This document shows, piece by piece, positions 34,755 to 44,928 of a stretch of 64,000 bases of DNA; position 1 is the stretch's first letter, and the number at the start of each line of letters is the position of its first letter. Below the pieces are notes generated by a model. It did no database searches. It was not told the DNA's origin and was given only the letters and a program-made list of their open reading frames with translations. This DNA comes from Lachnospiraceae bacterium (GTDB taxonomy: Bacteria > Bacillota > Clostridia > Lachnospirales > Lachnospiraceae), in contig JAILQX010000029.1 in assembly GCA_024698705.1 (NCBI GenBank), forward strand, positions 109,703 to 173,702. Direction: 5' to 3'. Made by a program: the position numbers and the translations under genes.

Positions 34755-36341
34755 CTACAGCGCTTTAACGGCAGCGTGCTCTATATCGAGACCTGCCATG
34801 TATTTCTTCATAAATGCATCAAAGCCGTCAACATCCTCCTGTTTCGGAATGATCTTTGTGATCTTCCGACCCGCAAATATGACTTCATTGAGATAATCCT
34901 GCAATGATCTGCCGTTTGATTCTTCAACATATGAAGCAAGTATTGCCATACCCCAGGGACCGCCTTCTCCCGCTGTTTCCATTACGGATACGGGGCTGTT
35001 TATCGCGGCCGCAAGTACAGACTGACCCACGACCGGAGTCTTGAACAGTCCGCCGTGGCCGAACATCTCATCAACCTTAACTCCTTCTTCCCTGAGCATC
35101 AGATCAAGACCTGATTTGAGTGCCGCAAGAGAACTGTATATATGCATCCTCATGAAGTTTGCGATAGTTAGATCATCCGTAGCCTTCCTTACGAATAAAG
35201 GTGCTCCGTCGTCAAAGCCCGTTACGGGTTCCCCCGAGAAATAATTATAGCTTATAAGGCCGCCACAATCCTTCTCGCCTTCGAGTGCTGCTTCGAAAAG
35301 CTTTGTGTAAAGTGTGTTCTTGTCCACATTGCATCCAAAAAGCTTAAGATTCTGGTCCATCAGATTGACCCACGCATTGATATCCGACGTACAATTGTTG
35401 CAATGAACCATACCTACACTCGCTCCGTCGGGAGTTGTGACTATATCTATCTGCGGATATACCTTCGAAAGTTCTTTTTCAAGGACTACCATGGCAAATA
35501 CACTTGTGCCTGCCGATGTATTTCCTGTTCTTACTCCGACCGAATTGGTCGCGACCATACCTGTTCCCGCATCGCCTTCAGGAGGTGCTGTCTTAATGCC
35601 GCTCTTGAATTCACCTGTGGGATCGAGCAATTTTGCGCCCTCTTCTGTTATGATCCCGGCACATTCACCTGCGTTCAGTGCCTTCGGCAATATGTCTTCA
35701 AGCTTATAGTCTATGCCTTTACCTGCGATCAGCTTATCAAATTTTTCTATCATGACCTTATTGTAGTCACGTGTATTGCTGTCGATTGGGAACATACCCG
35801 ATGCATCGCCGATGCCGAGAACCTTCTCGCCCGTCAGTTTCCAGTGAACGAAGCCTGCGAGTGTGGTAAAGAATGCAACCCTGCCCACATGCTCTTCTTT
35901 ATTGAGGATAGCCTGATACAGATGTGCAATGCTCCATCTCTGGGGTATATTGTATCCGAAGAGAGTTGTAAGTTCCTTTGCTGCTTCTTCTGTTATCGTA
36001 TTTCTCCATGTTCTGAAAGGAACAAGAAGCTCATCATCTTTATCAAATGCAAGATATCCGTGCATCATGGCAGAGATCCCAAGAACTCCGACGCTGTCGA
36101 GTATGATGCCGTATTTATCGTTGAAATCCTTTTTTACATTTGCGAAGCAATCCTGCAAGCCGTTCCAAACATCATCCATGGAATAGGTCCATACACCGTT
36201 CTCAAAACGGTTTTCCCATTCGTGGTCTCCGCCTGCGAGCACCTTGCCTTTGTCATCCGTGACCACACCCTTGATCCTTGTGGACCCGAATTCGATACCC
36301 AGATACAGTTTGTTGTTGTCCTTTAAACTCTTTATATCCAT
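34755..36341 (-). CDS. FGGY-family sugar kinase (probable ribulokinase)
   Basis: A 528-residue carbohydrate kinase. The N-terminal ATPase fold begins GIEFGSTRIKGVVTD (about 14-28). Mid-chain motifs include GISAMMHGYLAF, the FGGY-type GDASGMFPID, and PEGDAGTGMVATNSVGVRTGNTSAGTS (about 288-314, read in parts). The C-terminal half carries the second actin-like domain with a GGP-x-G-MAILA loop. Such proteins are often labelled xylulokinase, but in this operon with araD the expected substrate is L-ribulose; a ribulokinase of this non-AraB type is known in clostridia. I chose the ATG at 36341 with GGAGG upstream. Confidence 0.82.
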   Translation of the reverse strand: MDIKSLKDNNKLYLGIEFGSTRIKGVVTDDKGKVLAGGDHEWENRFENGVWTYSMDDVWNGLQDCFANVKKDFNDKYGIILDSVGVLGISAMMHGYLAFDKDDELLVPFRTWRNTITEEAAKELTTLFGYNIPQRWSIAHLYQAILNKEEHVGRVAFFTTLAGFVHWKLTGEKVLGIGDASGMFPIDSNTRDYNKVMIEKFDKLIAGKGIDYKLEDILPKALNAGECAGIITEEGAKLLDPTGEFKSGIKTAPPEGDAGTGMVATNSVGVRTGNTSAGTSVFAMVVLEKELSKVYPQIDIVTTPDGASVGMVHCNNCTSDINAWVNLMDQNLKLFGCNVDKNTLYTKLFEAALEGEKDCGGLISYNYFSGEPVTGFDDGAPLFVRKATDDLTIANFMRMHIYSSLAALKSGLDLMLREEGVKVDEMFGHGGLFKTPVVGQSVLAAAINSPVSVMETAGEGGPWGMAILASYVEESNGRSLQDYLNEVIFAGRKITKIIPKQEDVDGFDAFMKKYMAGLDIEHAAVKAL

Positions 36342-36377
36342 TTGCTGCCTCCAAAAAAAGAAAGTTTTTACCTGTAT

Positions 36378-36424
36378 AATAATGGTACAATATCCATTAT
36401 TTTCTAACAAGTAAAAACCTTCAA
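36378..36424 (-). promoter_or_regulatory. Promoter and operator-like inverted repeat for the kinase-araD operon
   Basis: On the minus strand TTGAAG (36419-36424) and AATAAT (36396-36401) are 17 bases apart. The -10 box is itself one arm of a perfect 8-bp inverted repeat, AATAATGG with CCATTATT and an 8-base spacer (36378-36401). A protein bound there would block RNA polymerase, as expected for an AraR-like repressor. The spacer includes TTGTAC, a word found in Bacillus AraR sites. Confidence 0.6.
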
Positions 36425-36475
36425 AAATAATTTTCAAATTTAACAAAAAATGTTTGATTTTTTACGATGGCAATA

Positions 36476-38377
36476 TCAGCCCGCAATTGATTTTCCCGTA
36501 TAAAGCTGGTAGTATTTTCCCTTCTGCTCTATCAGTTCATCATGCGTTCCTCTTTCGATTATACGGCCGTTTTCAAGGACCATTATCGCATTGGCATTTT
36601 TTACCGTGGAAAGCCTGTGGGCTATGACAAAACTTGTTCTTCCCCGCATCAGTTTATCCATACCGCTTTGGACTATACGTTCCGTACGTGTATCGATCGA
36701 ACTTGTGGCTTCATCAAGGATAAGTACCGGAGGGTTCGCTATAGCTGCCCTGGCTATCGCAAGAAGCTGTCTCTGTCCCTGACTTAAGTTTGAACCGTCA
36801 CCCTTCAGCATCGTATTGTAACCGTCGGGAAGTCGTCTGATAAAGCCGTCGGCATTGGCAAGCTTTGCGGCCGCGATAACTTCATCCATGGTCGCATCCA
36901 GTTTGCCGTATCTTATATTGTCTGCGACCGTCCCCGTGAAGAGATGTGTTTCCTGAAGAACGATACCTAGACTCTTTCTTAAGTCCTCAAGTCTGATCTT
37001 GTTGACATTTATTCCATCGTATCTAATCTTGCCGTCCTGGATGGTATAAAATCTGTTGATAAGGTTCGTGATCGTGGTCTTTCCCGCTCCGGTCGAACCT
37101 ACAAATGCTATCTTCTGTCCCGGCTTTGCGAACAGTTTGATATCGTGAAGAACCATTTTTTCATCGGTATAACCGAAATCAACATTGTCAAATACAACAT
37201 CACCCTTAAGCGGAACATAATCAACGGAACCGTCTGCCTGATGTGTATGCTTCCAAGCCCATTTGCCGGTGTTTTCTTCACATTCGACTATATTGACGGA
37301 ATCTTCCTTTACATTGACAAGGGTAACATATCCGTTGTTTTCTTCAGGCTCCTCATCGATTATCTTGAATATCCTCTCCGCACCGGCCATGGCCATGACT
37401 ATCGCATTAGCCTGCATGCTGACCTGGTTGATCGGCATATTGAAGCTTTTATTGAATGTCAGAAAGCTTACAAGTTTACCTATCGTAAGACTCGTATATC
37501 CGTTTATCGCAAGGAAGCCTCCTAAGATCGCACACAGTACATAGCTTAAGTTTCCTATCTGTGCATTGAGCGGCATCATGATGTTGGCATACGCATTTGC
37601 TCTGAACGCACTGTCACCGAGCTCATCGTTTATTACCTTAAAACGTGTCTTCGCCTCTTCCTCATGGCAGAATACCTTGACTACCTTCTGACCGGTTATC
37701 ATTTCCTCTATATAGCCGTTAACCGTACCAAGGTTCTTTTGCTGCTTTAAGAAAAACTTACCCGAAAGCCCGGCGGTCTTCGTCGTTACAAACAATGTTA
37801 TAAATACCATAAACACGGTAAGTCCCGTAAGCGGTAAACTTAAGGTACACATGCTTATGAACACCGTGATTATTGTAAATGCTGCATTGATGCATTGCGG
37901 CAGTGACTGGCTTATGAGCTGTCTCAATGTATCGATATCATTGGTATATACGCTCATGATATCGCCGTGAGTATGCGAATCGAAGTACCTTATCGGCAAC
38001 TTCTCCATATGTTCAAATACATCATTCCTTATATTGCGCAAAACACCCTGTGTGATGATAACTCCGACTCTCGCCATGATATATGCACTGAGTACACCGC
38101 AGGCATAGAAGCATGCGACACGTCCTATTGCGGCCGCAAGCGGAGCAAAATCGGGATCATCCGTAAGAAGGAACGGTGTGATGTAATCATCTATCAATGA
38201 CCTTGTGAACAACGTTCCCTGAACGTTGCACAACACTCCTGTGATGATCATCAAAAATACTATTATGCAGAGTCCGAGGTAATCCTTGAACATATATGCC
38301 AATACTCTTTTTAGCAGCTTCCCCGGATTTTTAACGTTGGGTTTTACTCCTCTCGGAGGTCTGTTCGGTCCCGGCAT
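36476..38377 (-). CDS. ABC exporter, ATPase-permease subunit with canonical site
   Basis: A 633-residue half-transporter: six membrane helices (about 30-330) and an ATPase domain. Nucleotide motifs: Walker A GSTGAGKTT, signature LSQGQRQ, Walker B LILDEATSSID with the catalytic Glu, and H-loop IAHRLSTV. A Pro/Gly-rich N-terminal stretch (MPGPNRPPRGVKP) precedes the membrane part, and about 60 extra residues lie between the membrane and ATPase domains (about 355-395). I chose the ATG at 38377 with AGGAGG upstream; the start overlaps the previous stop. With its partner it should form a heterodimeric lipid or drug exporter. Confidence 0.9.
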   Translation of the reverse strand: MPGPNRPPRGVKPNVKNPGKLLKRVLAYMFKDYLGLCIIVFLMIITGVLCNVQGTLFTRSLIDDYITPFLLTDDPDFAPLAAAIGRVACFYACGVLSAYIMARVGVIITQGVLRNIRNDVFEHMEKLPIRYFDSHTHGDIMSVYTNDIDTLRQLISQSLPQCINAAFTIITVFISMCTLSLPLTGLTVFMVFITLFVTTKTAGLSGKFFLKQQKNLGTVNGYIEEMITGQKVVKVFCHEEEAKTRFKVINDELGDSAFRANAYANIMMPLNAQIGNLSYVLCAILGGFLAINGYTSLTIGKLVSFLTFNKSFNMPINQVSMQANAIVMAMAGAERIFKIIDEEPEENNGYVTLVNVKEDSVNIVECEENTGKWAWKHTHQADGSVDYVPLKGDVVFDNVDFGYTDEKMVLHDIKLFAKPGQKIAFVGSTGAGKTTITNLINRFYTIQDGKIRYDGINVNKIRLEDLRKSLGIVLQETHLFTGTVADNIRYGKLDATMDEVIAAAKLANADGFIRRLPDGYNTMLKGDGSNLSQGQRQLLAIARAAIANPPVLILDEATSSIDTRTERIVQSGMDKLMRGRTSFVIAHRLSTVKNANAIMVLENGRIIERGTHDELIEQKGKYYQLYTGKSIAG

Positions 38378-38378
38378 G

Positions 38379-40127
38379 TCACAATTCCTCCTTCTCGTCA
38401 AAATCTCCGCCACCGCTGGTCTGAGTTTCGTATATCTCGCGGTAGATATCATTTGTCGCCATCAGCTCGTCATGCGTTCCGAAGCCGACAAGTCGTCCTT
38501 CGTCCATGACCATGATCCTGTCTGCATCCATAACGGAGCTTACACGCTGAGCGATTATGAGTTTTGTGGTCTCAGGTATATACTCTCTGAAGGCCTTTCT
38601 GATACGTGCATCCGTTGCAGTATCAACGGCACTTGTCGAATCGTCAAGTATTAGTATCTTGGGTTTTTTAAGCAAGGCTCTCGCAATACACAGCCTCTGC
38701 TTCTGACCGCCGCTGACATTGGTACCGCCCTGCGTTATCACTGTGTCGTAGCCATCCGGAAATGCATTGATGAACTCATCCGCACATGCGAGTTTACATG
38801 CCTCGACACATTCTTCGTGTGTGGCTTCCTTATTGCCCCACTTAAGGTTTTCTTTGATCGTACCGCTGAACAATACATTATTCTGAAGCACATGTGAAAC
38901 ATTATTTCTCAGTACTTCAAGATCATACCTGCGCACATCGACACCGCCGACAAGTATCTTTCCTTCCTTAACGTCATAAAGACGGCTTATCAGATTGACC
39001 AGACTTGTCTTTGCGCTGCCGGTACCACCCATGATACCTATAGTCTCACCCGATCTTATGCTCAGGTTGATATCCTTGAGAACAGGCTCGGTGCTGTTTT
39101 CATTATAGGCGAAATCAACATGATCAAATTCTATGCTTCCGTCCTTAACCTCCATGATAGGATCATCGGGATCGACGATGTCGGGTTCCTCGGTAAGGAC
39201 TTCGTATATACGTTCCACGCTCGCCGAACTCATGGTGATCATAACAAATACAAAACTTAACATCATCAGGCTCATCAATATGTTCATGCAATAAGCCAAA
39301 AGGCTCGTGAGTTCACCGGTCGTAAGTGTATGCGCCGAGATCATCTTTGCACCGATCCAGCTTATCAGAATGATGCACGAATAAACCGTGAACTGCATGA
39401 TGGGTCCGTTTATGACAACATTATTTTCCGCTTTTTTAAAGATGGTATAGATATTTTCGCTTGCGGTCTTGAACTTTTCTATCTCCCGTTCTTCCCTTAC
39501 GTATGCCTTCACAACACGGATGGCCGATACATTTTCCTGAACGGATTCATTGAGGGCATCATATTTCGGAAATGCTTCCTTAAAGGTCTTTGTCGCATTT
39601 TTTATGATAAATGTAAGTACCACGCCAAGCATTACCACTGCTATGAGATATATGCATGCTATCCTTGAATTGATATAAAATGCCATGAAAAGTGCACATA
39701 TCAGACTGAACGGTGCTCTCATAGCCATACGCAGACACATCTGATATGCATTCTGAACATTGGTAACATCGGTCGTAAGCCTCGTTACAAGACCTGCCGT
39801 TGAGAACTTATCGATGTTCTTGAATGAAAATGTCTGTATATTGTTGTACATAGCTTCCCTTAAGTTCTTTGCAAAACCCGAAGAAGCCCTCGCGCCGAAG
39901 GCGCCTCCGCCGACCCCCGTGAGAAGGCTGAGTGCCGCAACACCGAGCATCATCATGCCTATCTTCACGACATGCCCCATATCTCCTTTTGTGATGCCTT
40001 CGTCGATTATGGAGGCCATAAGAAAAGGTATAAGTGTCTCGAACAGAACCTCAAGTATCATACATACCGGAGTCATGATCGATGCACTCTTATACTCTTT
40101 GACCTCCTGTAAAATCCTTTTTAACAT
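38379..40127 (-). CDS. ABC exporter, ATPase-permease subunit with degenerate site
   Basis: A 582-residue half-transporter with six membrane helices and an ATPase domain. Its own catalytic residues are altered: Walker B reads LILDDSTSAVD (Asp for the catalytic Glu), the H-loop reads IAQRVSSV (Gln for His), and Walker A reads GGTGSAKTS. The signature loop VSGGQKQR is intact. This is the pattern of the non-canonical partner in heterodimeric ABC exporters. It follows the aminopeptidase gene by 11 bases in a long operon. Confidence 0.9.
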   Translation of the reverse strand: MLKRILQEVKEYKSASIMTPVCMILEVLFETLIPFLMASIIDEGITKGDMGHVVKIGMMMLGVAALSLLTGVGGGAFGARASSGFAKNLREAMYNNIQTFSFKNIDKFSTAGLVTRLTTDVTNVQNAYQMCLRMAMRAPFSLICALFMAFYINSRIACIYLIAVVMLGVVLTFIIKNATKTFKEAFPKYDALNESVQENVSAIRVVKAYVREEREIEKFKTASENIYTIFKKAENNVVINGPIMQFTVYSCIILISWIGAKMISAHTLTTGELTSLLAYCMNILMSLMMLSFVFVMITMSSASVERIYEVLTEEPDIVDPDDPIMEVKDGSIEFDHVDFAYNENSTEPVLKDINLSIRSGETIGIMGGTGSAKTSLVNLISRLYDVKEGKILVGGVDVRRYDLEVLRNNVSHVLQNNVLFSGTIKENLKWGNKEATHEECVEACKLACADEFINAFPDGYDTVITQGGTNVSGGQKQRLCIARALLKKPKILILDDSTSAVDTATDARIRKAFREYIPETTKLIIAQRVSSVMDADRIMVMDEGRLVGFGTHDELMATNDIYREIYETQTSGGGDFDEKEEL

Positions 40128-40138
40128 AACCTGACCTC

Positions 40139-42007
40139 TTATATATTCTCACCCTCACACATTTTCTTTAACCATGCGCGTTCATCCTCTTCAAGGAAGG
40201 GTGATATCTTTTCATAAACTTCATATTGATAAGCCATAAGCTGCTTAACGTCTTTTTCATCCAGATAAGCCGGATCTATGGCTCTCATGTCGATCGGGAC
40301 AAATGTGAGCGGCTCAAATCCGAGAAAGCTGCCGTCCTCTGTCGTAGCCACATCTATGACAAGAAGAGTGTTTTCGGTACGGATGCCGTACTGTCCTTCC
40401 CTGTACACACCGGGTTCATCGGTGATCGTCATTCCCGATTCAAGCTCCGCTTCACTGTCACCCTGGATAAATCTCCACCTTATAGATTGCGGTCCCTCAT
40501 GTACACTTAAGAAGCAGCCGACACCGTGTCCGGTGCCGCATTTGTAATCCATGCCTACACTCCAGAGCGGTCCTCTTGCGATAATATCGAGATTACGTCC
40601 CGTACAGCCTTTAAGAAATACGGTATTCTGCAGATTGAGCATACCCTTGCATACGAGCGTGAAATCCCTCTTCTGCTCATCGGTGAGTTCACCGAGAACG
40701 ATAGTTCTCGTAACATCGGTAGTAGCACCTATGTATTGTCCGCCGCTGTCCACGAGCAGGAATCCCTTATGCTGCAGCAGTGAACCGCCGTCTTCTCCCG
40801 CCTCATAATGCATCATCGCGGCATTCGGTCCGTATGCGCTTATGGTATGGAAGGATAATCCCTTAAAGCCGGGAATGGCGCTGCGCATCTCATCTATATA
40901 TGCTTCTGCCATCTTTTCGCTGATTATATTGCTCTTCTCATCCTTCAGATATCTTCCTCCGCTCTGACTGCGCTCAAGTGCCGTTTTCCTCTTATCGATA
41001 TAATAGAGGAATCGGCAAACAGCCACACTGTCCTGCAAAAAGAAATGTCTCATATTGTCAATCTCTGTCGCATTTTTAACGGATTTTAATCTTGTTGTGG
41101 GATTGGGGGCATTGATGATATTTGTCTTGCCCTTAAGCAGAAAATAAGCACAATAATTTACACTGTACAGGTCGGCCCAAAGATTCGGTTCAACGCTGTC
41201 TACAGTGTTAAAATTTTTATCTTCCCTGAAATTATCCTCAAGAAATGAATATACCTCATTGTAATCCATCAGAACAATGTTGTTTATCTTCGCATAGAGC
41301 GCGAATTCCTCCGTAACCGCATCATTCTGTATGAAGAGATAACAATCGTCCTTTGAGATGAATGCGAAACTTAAGACCACGGGATTGTATTCAACATCCT
41401 CGCCCCGCATATTGAAAAGCCACATTATATCGTCAAGTTTACTCAAAAAGAGATACTGGCATTTCTTCTCTGCCATCATCTCTCTTACATGCGCGATCTT
41501 GACAAGATAAGATTCTCCGGTAAATTCGGTTCCTATAACATAAGCCTTTGAACAGGGCATGTCGGGTCTGTCCTCCCATATCCCGCTGCAAAGATCCAGA
41601 TCATATTTTACATTGACTCCGTTACCTATCTCAGACAATATACCGTCTATATAACTGACATTGCATACTCTTCCGTCAAAGCCAAGGGTTTCTCCCTGTG
41701 AGATATGCTCTTTCAGATATTCCTTTACCTTCGGGACATTGCTTTCACCCATGCGCATGAGCTTAATTCCGGTACCTCCAAGCTGCATCGCAGCCTGTAC
41801 AAAATACCTTCCGTCAGTCCACAGAAGCGCCTCGTCGGCACTGACGAGCAACGTTCCGTTGGAACCCGTAAAACCGCTTAAGAATTCCCTGCATTTGAAA
41901 TAAGGTGCCACATATTCCGAATTATGATAATCAGCCGTGGGAACAAGATACCAGTCTGTTCCTTCTTTCTTCATGGCTTCTCTTAATCTGATGATAGCTC
42001 CGGTCAT
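40139..42007 (-). CDS. Xaa-Pro aminopeptidase (M24B family)
   Basis: A 622-residue metallopeptidase of the eukaryote-like APP1 form, with two N-terminal creatinase-type domains (about 1-300) and a C-terminal pita-bread catalytic domain. Metal ligands are visible in LLVDSGGQYIGATTDVTRT (two Asp), CGTGHGVGCFLSVHEGP (His) and the two late Glu-bearing segments DEPGVYREGQYGIRTEN. It removes the first residue of peptides with proline in second position. Near length for the family. It lies between gltA and the ABC exporter genes with 11-14 base gaps. Confidence 0.92.
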   Translation of the reverse strand: MTGAIIRLREAMKKEGTDWYLVPTADYHNSEYVAPYFKCREFLSGFTGSNGTLLVSADEALLWTDGRYFVQAAMQLGGTGIKLMRMGESNVPKVKEYLKEHISQGETLGFDGRVCNVSYIDGILSEIGNGVNVKYDLDLCSGIWEDRPDMPCSKAYVIGTEFTGESYLVKIAHVREMMAEKKCQYLFLSKLDDIMWLFNMRGEDVEYNPVVLSFAFISKDDCYLFIQNDAVTEEFALYAKINNIVLMDYNEVYSFLEDNFREDKNFNTVDSVEPNLWADLYSVNYCAYFLLKGKTNIINAPNPTTRLKSVKNATEIDNMRHFFLQDSVAVCRFLYYIDKRKTALERSQSGGRYLKDEKSNIISEKMAEAYIDEMRSAIPGFKGLSFHTISAYGPNAAMMHYEAGEDGGSLLQHKGFLLVDSGGQYIGATTDVTRTIVLGELTDEQKRDFTLVCKGMLNLQNTVFLKGCTGRNLDIIARGPLWSVGMDYKCGTGHGVGCFLSVHEGPQSIRWRFIQGDSEAELESGMTITDEPGVYREGQYGIRTENTLLVIDVATTEDGSFLGFEPLTFVPIDMRAIDPAYLDEKDVKQLMAYQYEVYEKISPFLEEDERAWLKKMCEGENI

Positions 42008-42021
42008 TGTATTATTATCCC

Positions 42022-43401
42022 TTATCTGTCGTTCATTTTGATATAATTGCGTTCAACGCACAGTGTTCTGTATGCGGGACGTATGATCTTGCCGTTATTT
42101 GCCAGCTCTTCAAGTCTGTGAGCACTCCATCCGGAGATCCTTCCTATTGCAAACAAAGGTGTGAACAACTCCTCCGGAAGGCCCAGCATTCTGTAGACAA
42201 AACCGGAATAGAAATCCATATTGACGCTGACGCCCTTGTACATCCTGCGTTCCTTTGTGATTATCTCTGGCGCAAGTCTGTCCACCAGCTCATAAAGACC
42301 GAATTCATCCTCGAGTCCCTTTTCGACCGACAGTTTCTTTACAAAATCCTTGAATATCTCCGCTCTCGGATCGGATTTTGAGTAAATGGCATGTCCGACT
42401 CCGTATATGAGTCCCGCATGGTCAAATGCCTCACCGTGAAGCAGTTTTATAAGATAATCGCTTACTTCTTTTTCATTTTTCCAGTCACTTACATTTGCCT
42501 TCATGTCTTCAAACATATGAAGGACCTTTATATTGGCTCCTCCGTGCCTCGGTCCCTTTAAGGAGCCGATGGCTGCGGCTATGACCGAATAAGTATCCGT
42601 AAGTGAGCTCGTTACGACATGTGTTGTAAATGTCGAGTTATTGCCTCCGCCGTGTTCCATATGGAGTACGAGCGCAAGATCAAGTATCCTCGCTTCAAGC
42701 TCGGTATATTTGCTGTCGGGTCTTAAGAGCCTCAGTATATTCTCAGCCGTCGAAAGATTTGGATCGGGCTGATGTATGAACAGACTTTTTCCGTCATGAT
42801 AATGTATGTAAGCCTGATATCCGTAAATACATAAAAGCGGGAACAGGCTGATCAGCTGAAGGCACTGCCTTAATACATTAGGCATTGATGTGTCGTCCGC
42901 ATTATCGTCATATGAGTACAATGTGAGCACGCTTCTTGCTAAGGTATTCATCATATCCTTGCTCGGAGCCTTCATGATTATGTCTCGAACAAAGCTTGTG
43001 GGAAGTGTCCTGTAAAATGCCAGAAGGTCGCAAAAATCCTTAAGTTCCTTCTTATCCGGCAGTTTATCGAACAAAAGAAGATAAGTCACTTCCTCGAAGC
43101 CGAATCTTTTATCTGCGGCAAAGCCGTTGCACAGATCCTTTACGTTATATCCGCGATAAAACAGATTGCCGTAATCCGGCACTGTCTCACCGTTGACTTC
43201 CTTTGTTGCACGAACATCGGAAATATGTGTAAGCCCCGCCAATACACCTTTTCCGTTCAGGTCCCTGAGTCCGCGCTTTACATCATATTTTGTATATAAT
43301 TCCGAATCTATGACTCCCGCTTCTTTGCTCATGGCGGCAAGTCTTTCTATCTCAGGTGTGATCTGTGAATAAATGTTCTTTTCTATGTTGTTATACTCCA
43401 T
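42022..43401 (-). CDS. gltA: Citrate synthase
   Basis: A 459-residue citrate synthase condensing acetyl-CoA and oxaloacetate. The catalytic set is visible: HMEHGGGNNSTF with the first His, GPRHGGANIKVL, GVGHAIYSKSDPR with the second His, and a late Asp in VNMDFYSGFVYRMLG. It is longer than the E. coli enzyme by an N-terminal segment, as is usual in this bacterial group. I chose the ATG at 43401 (GGGGGA upstream); the frame opens six codons earlier at TTG. It follows thrC by 21 bases. Citrate would feed glutamate synthesis. Confidence 0.94.
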   Translation of the reverse strand: MEYNNIEKNIYSQITPEIERLAAMSKEAGVIDSELYTKYDVKRGLRDLNGKGVLAGLTHISDVRATKEVNGETVPDYGNLFYRGYNVKDLCNGFAADKRFGFEEVTYLLLFDKLPDKKELKDFCDLLAFYRTLPTSFVRDIIMKAPSKDMMNTLARSVLTLYSYDDNADDTSMPNVLRQCLQLISLFPLLCIYGYQAYIHYHDGKSLFIHQPDPNLSTAENILRLLRPDSKYTELEARILDLALVLHMEHGGGNNSTFTTHVVTSSLTDTYSVIAAAIGSLKGPRHGGANIKVLHMFEDMKANVSDWKNEKEVSDYLIKLLHGEAFDHAGLIYGVGHAIYSKSDPRAEIFKDFVKKLSVEKGLEDEFGLYELVDRLAPEIITKERRMYKGVSVNMDFYSGFVYRMLGLPEELFTPLFAIGRISGWSAHRLEELANNGKIIRPAYRTLCVERNYIKMNDR

Positions 43402-43422
43402 ACTATCCCCCTTTTCCAAAGG

Positions 43423-44916
43423 TTATCCGAGGCCGAGAAATTCTCTGACCGTATCTGCCATCTTATCAATGTCACATATATTGTTGTGACGTATCTCGGC
43501 GGTTTTTATCTCCTCAACCGCCTTCGGTACCGGTACGTTTGCGATCCGGCTGAGCCTGTCAACAAGTTCGAAATCATTGGCATTGTTCTTTTCGCCTTCT
43601 ATCGCATTCATAACAGCTTTCGTGAACTTGAACGGTGAAGCTGTCGAAACTATCACCGTTTTTGTATCGTCATGCGTATCCTCAGCGTATTTCTTATATA
43701 CATATGATGCCACTGCCGTATGTGTATCAAGGACATATCCCGTTTTGTCATATACTTCTTTTATGCGCTCTTCGGTCTCACGCTGTGTTGCAAACCCTCC
43801 GACAAAATCAGCGAGCTTAGCCTTCATATCGTCAGTGATCGTGTATCTGCCTTCTTTTGAAAGTCTCTCCATCAGTTCTCTGTTCTTGTCCGAATCGCTG
43901 CCTGCGATCAGGTAAATGAGACGCTCAAGGTTTGAAGATATAAGGATATCCATGGAAGGTGAATTCGTAAGCATGAATTCCCTGTTTCTGTCATAAACAC
44001 CTGTTGAGATAAAATCAAACAATACCTTGTTCTCATTTGATGCGCATATTAGTTTTCCGATGGGTACACCCATATTCTTTGCAAAGTAAGCAGCCAGTAT
44101 GTTGCCGAAATTTCCTGTGGGTACGACAACGTTTATCTTCTCGCCTTCACCGACTTTTCCCGCTTCAAGAAGTTTAACGTATGCATATACGTAGTAAACG
44201 ACCTGCGGGATGAGTCTTCCGATATTTATCGAATTGGCTGAACTGAACCGGAAGCCTTTTGCAGCAAGTTCCTTAGCAAATTCCTTATCACCGAATATCT
44301 TCTTTACACCCGTCTGTGCATCATCAAAATTTCCTCTGATACCAACGACAAATGTATTATCCCCTTTCTGGGTTATCATCTGACGCTCCTGAATGAAGCT
44401 GACGCCTCCCTTGGGATAAAATACAATTATCCTGGTACCGGGTACTTCCGCAAAGCCCGCAAGTGCCGCTTTGCCGGTATCACCGCTCGTTGCTGTCAGT
44501 ATGACTATTTCATCGCTGATATTGTTCTTCTTTGCGGAGCATGTCATGAGATGCGGAAGTATGCTCAATGCCATATCCTTAAATGCGATGGTCGCTCCGT
44601 GATAAAGTTCCAGATAATATGCACTGTCTACTTCCGAAAGCGGAACTATCTCCTCCGTATCAAACTTTTGATCGTATGCGGCGTCTATACAGTTTTTCAG
44701 CTCTTCTTCTGTAAAATCGGTAAAGAAAAGCTTCATGACATTATATGCGACATTGCAATAATCCATAGCTGACAGTTCCTTTAATGTCTTATCGAGTAAA
44801 GGTATCTCCGTCGGCATGAACAGTCCGCCGTCATCACTGAGTCCCTTGAGTATAGCCTGGCTCGCGGTAACTCTTATATCACTGTTCCTTGTGCTTTTGT
44901 AAAGAATTTCTTTCAT
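43423..44916 (-). CDS. thrC: Threonine synthase
   Basis: A 497-residue pyridoxal-phosphate enzyme of the long fungal/proteobacterial type, making threonine from O-phosphohomoserine. Seen: the N-terminal SDDGGLFMP (about 27-35), the cofactor Lys in HGATIAFKDMAL (about 108-119), TATSGDTGKAAL (about 141-152) and VPTGNFGNILAAYFAKNMG (about 265-283). AGGAG lies upstream of the ATG. Other threonine pathway genes are not in the window. Confidence 0.95.
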   Translation of the reverse strand: MKEILYKSTRNSDIRVTASQAILKGLSDDGGLFMPTEIPLLDKTLKELSAMDYCNVAYNVMKLFFTDFTEEELKNCIDAAYDQKFDTEEIVPLSEVDSAYYLELYHGATIAFKDMALSILPHLMTCSAKKNNISDEIVILTATSGDTGKAALAGFAEVPGTRIIVFYPKGGVSFIQERQMITQKGDNTFVVGIRGNFDDAQTGVKKIFGDKEFAKELAAKGFRFSSANSINIGRLIPQVVYYVYAYVKLLEAGKVGEGEKINVVVPTGNFGNILAAYFAKNMGVPIGKLICASNENKVLFDFISTGVYDRNREFMLTNSPSMDILISSNLERLIYLIAGSDSDKNRELMERLSKEGRYTITDDMKAKLADFVGGFATQRETEERIKEVYDKTGYVLDTHTAVASYVYKKYAEDTHDDTKTVIVSTASPFKFTKAVMNAIEGEKNNANDFELVDRLSRIANVPVPKAVEEIKTAEIRHNNICDIDKMADTVREFLGLG

Positions 44917-44928
44917 AACGTTCTCCTC

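Noticed and set aside
34755..36341. Assignment of the FGGY kinase as xylulokinase
   Set aside because: The name is common for this group, but the operon with araD and arabinose-type regulators makes ribulokinase more likely; left without a gene symbol because sequence alone does not decide.
20714..36341. Complete arabinose pathway
   Set aside because: Kinase, epimerase, importer and regulators are present, but no L-arabinose isomerase gene is found in the window, so completeness cannot be claimed.
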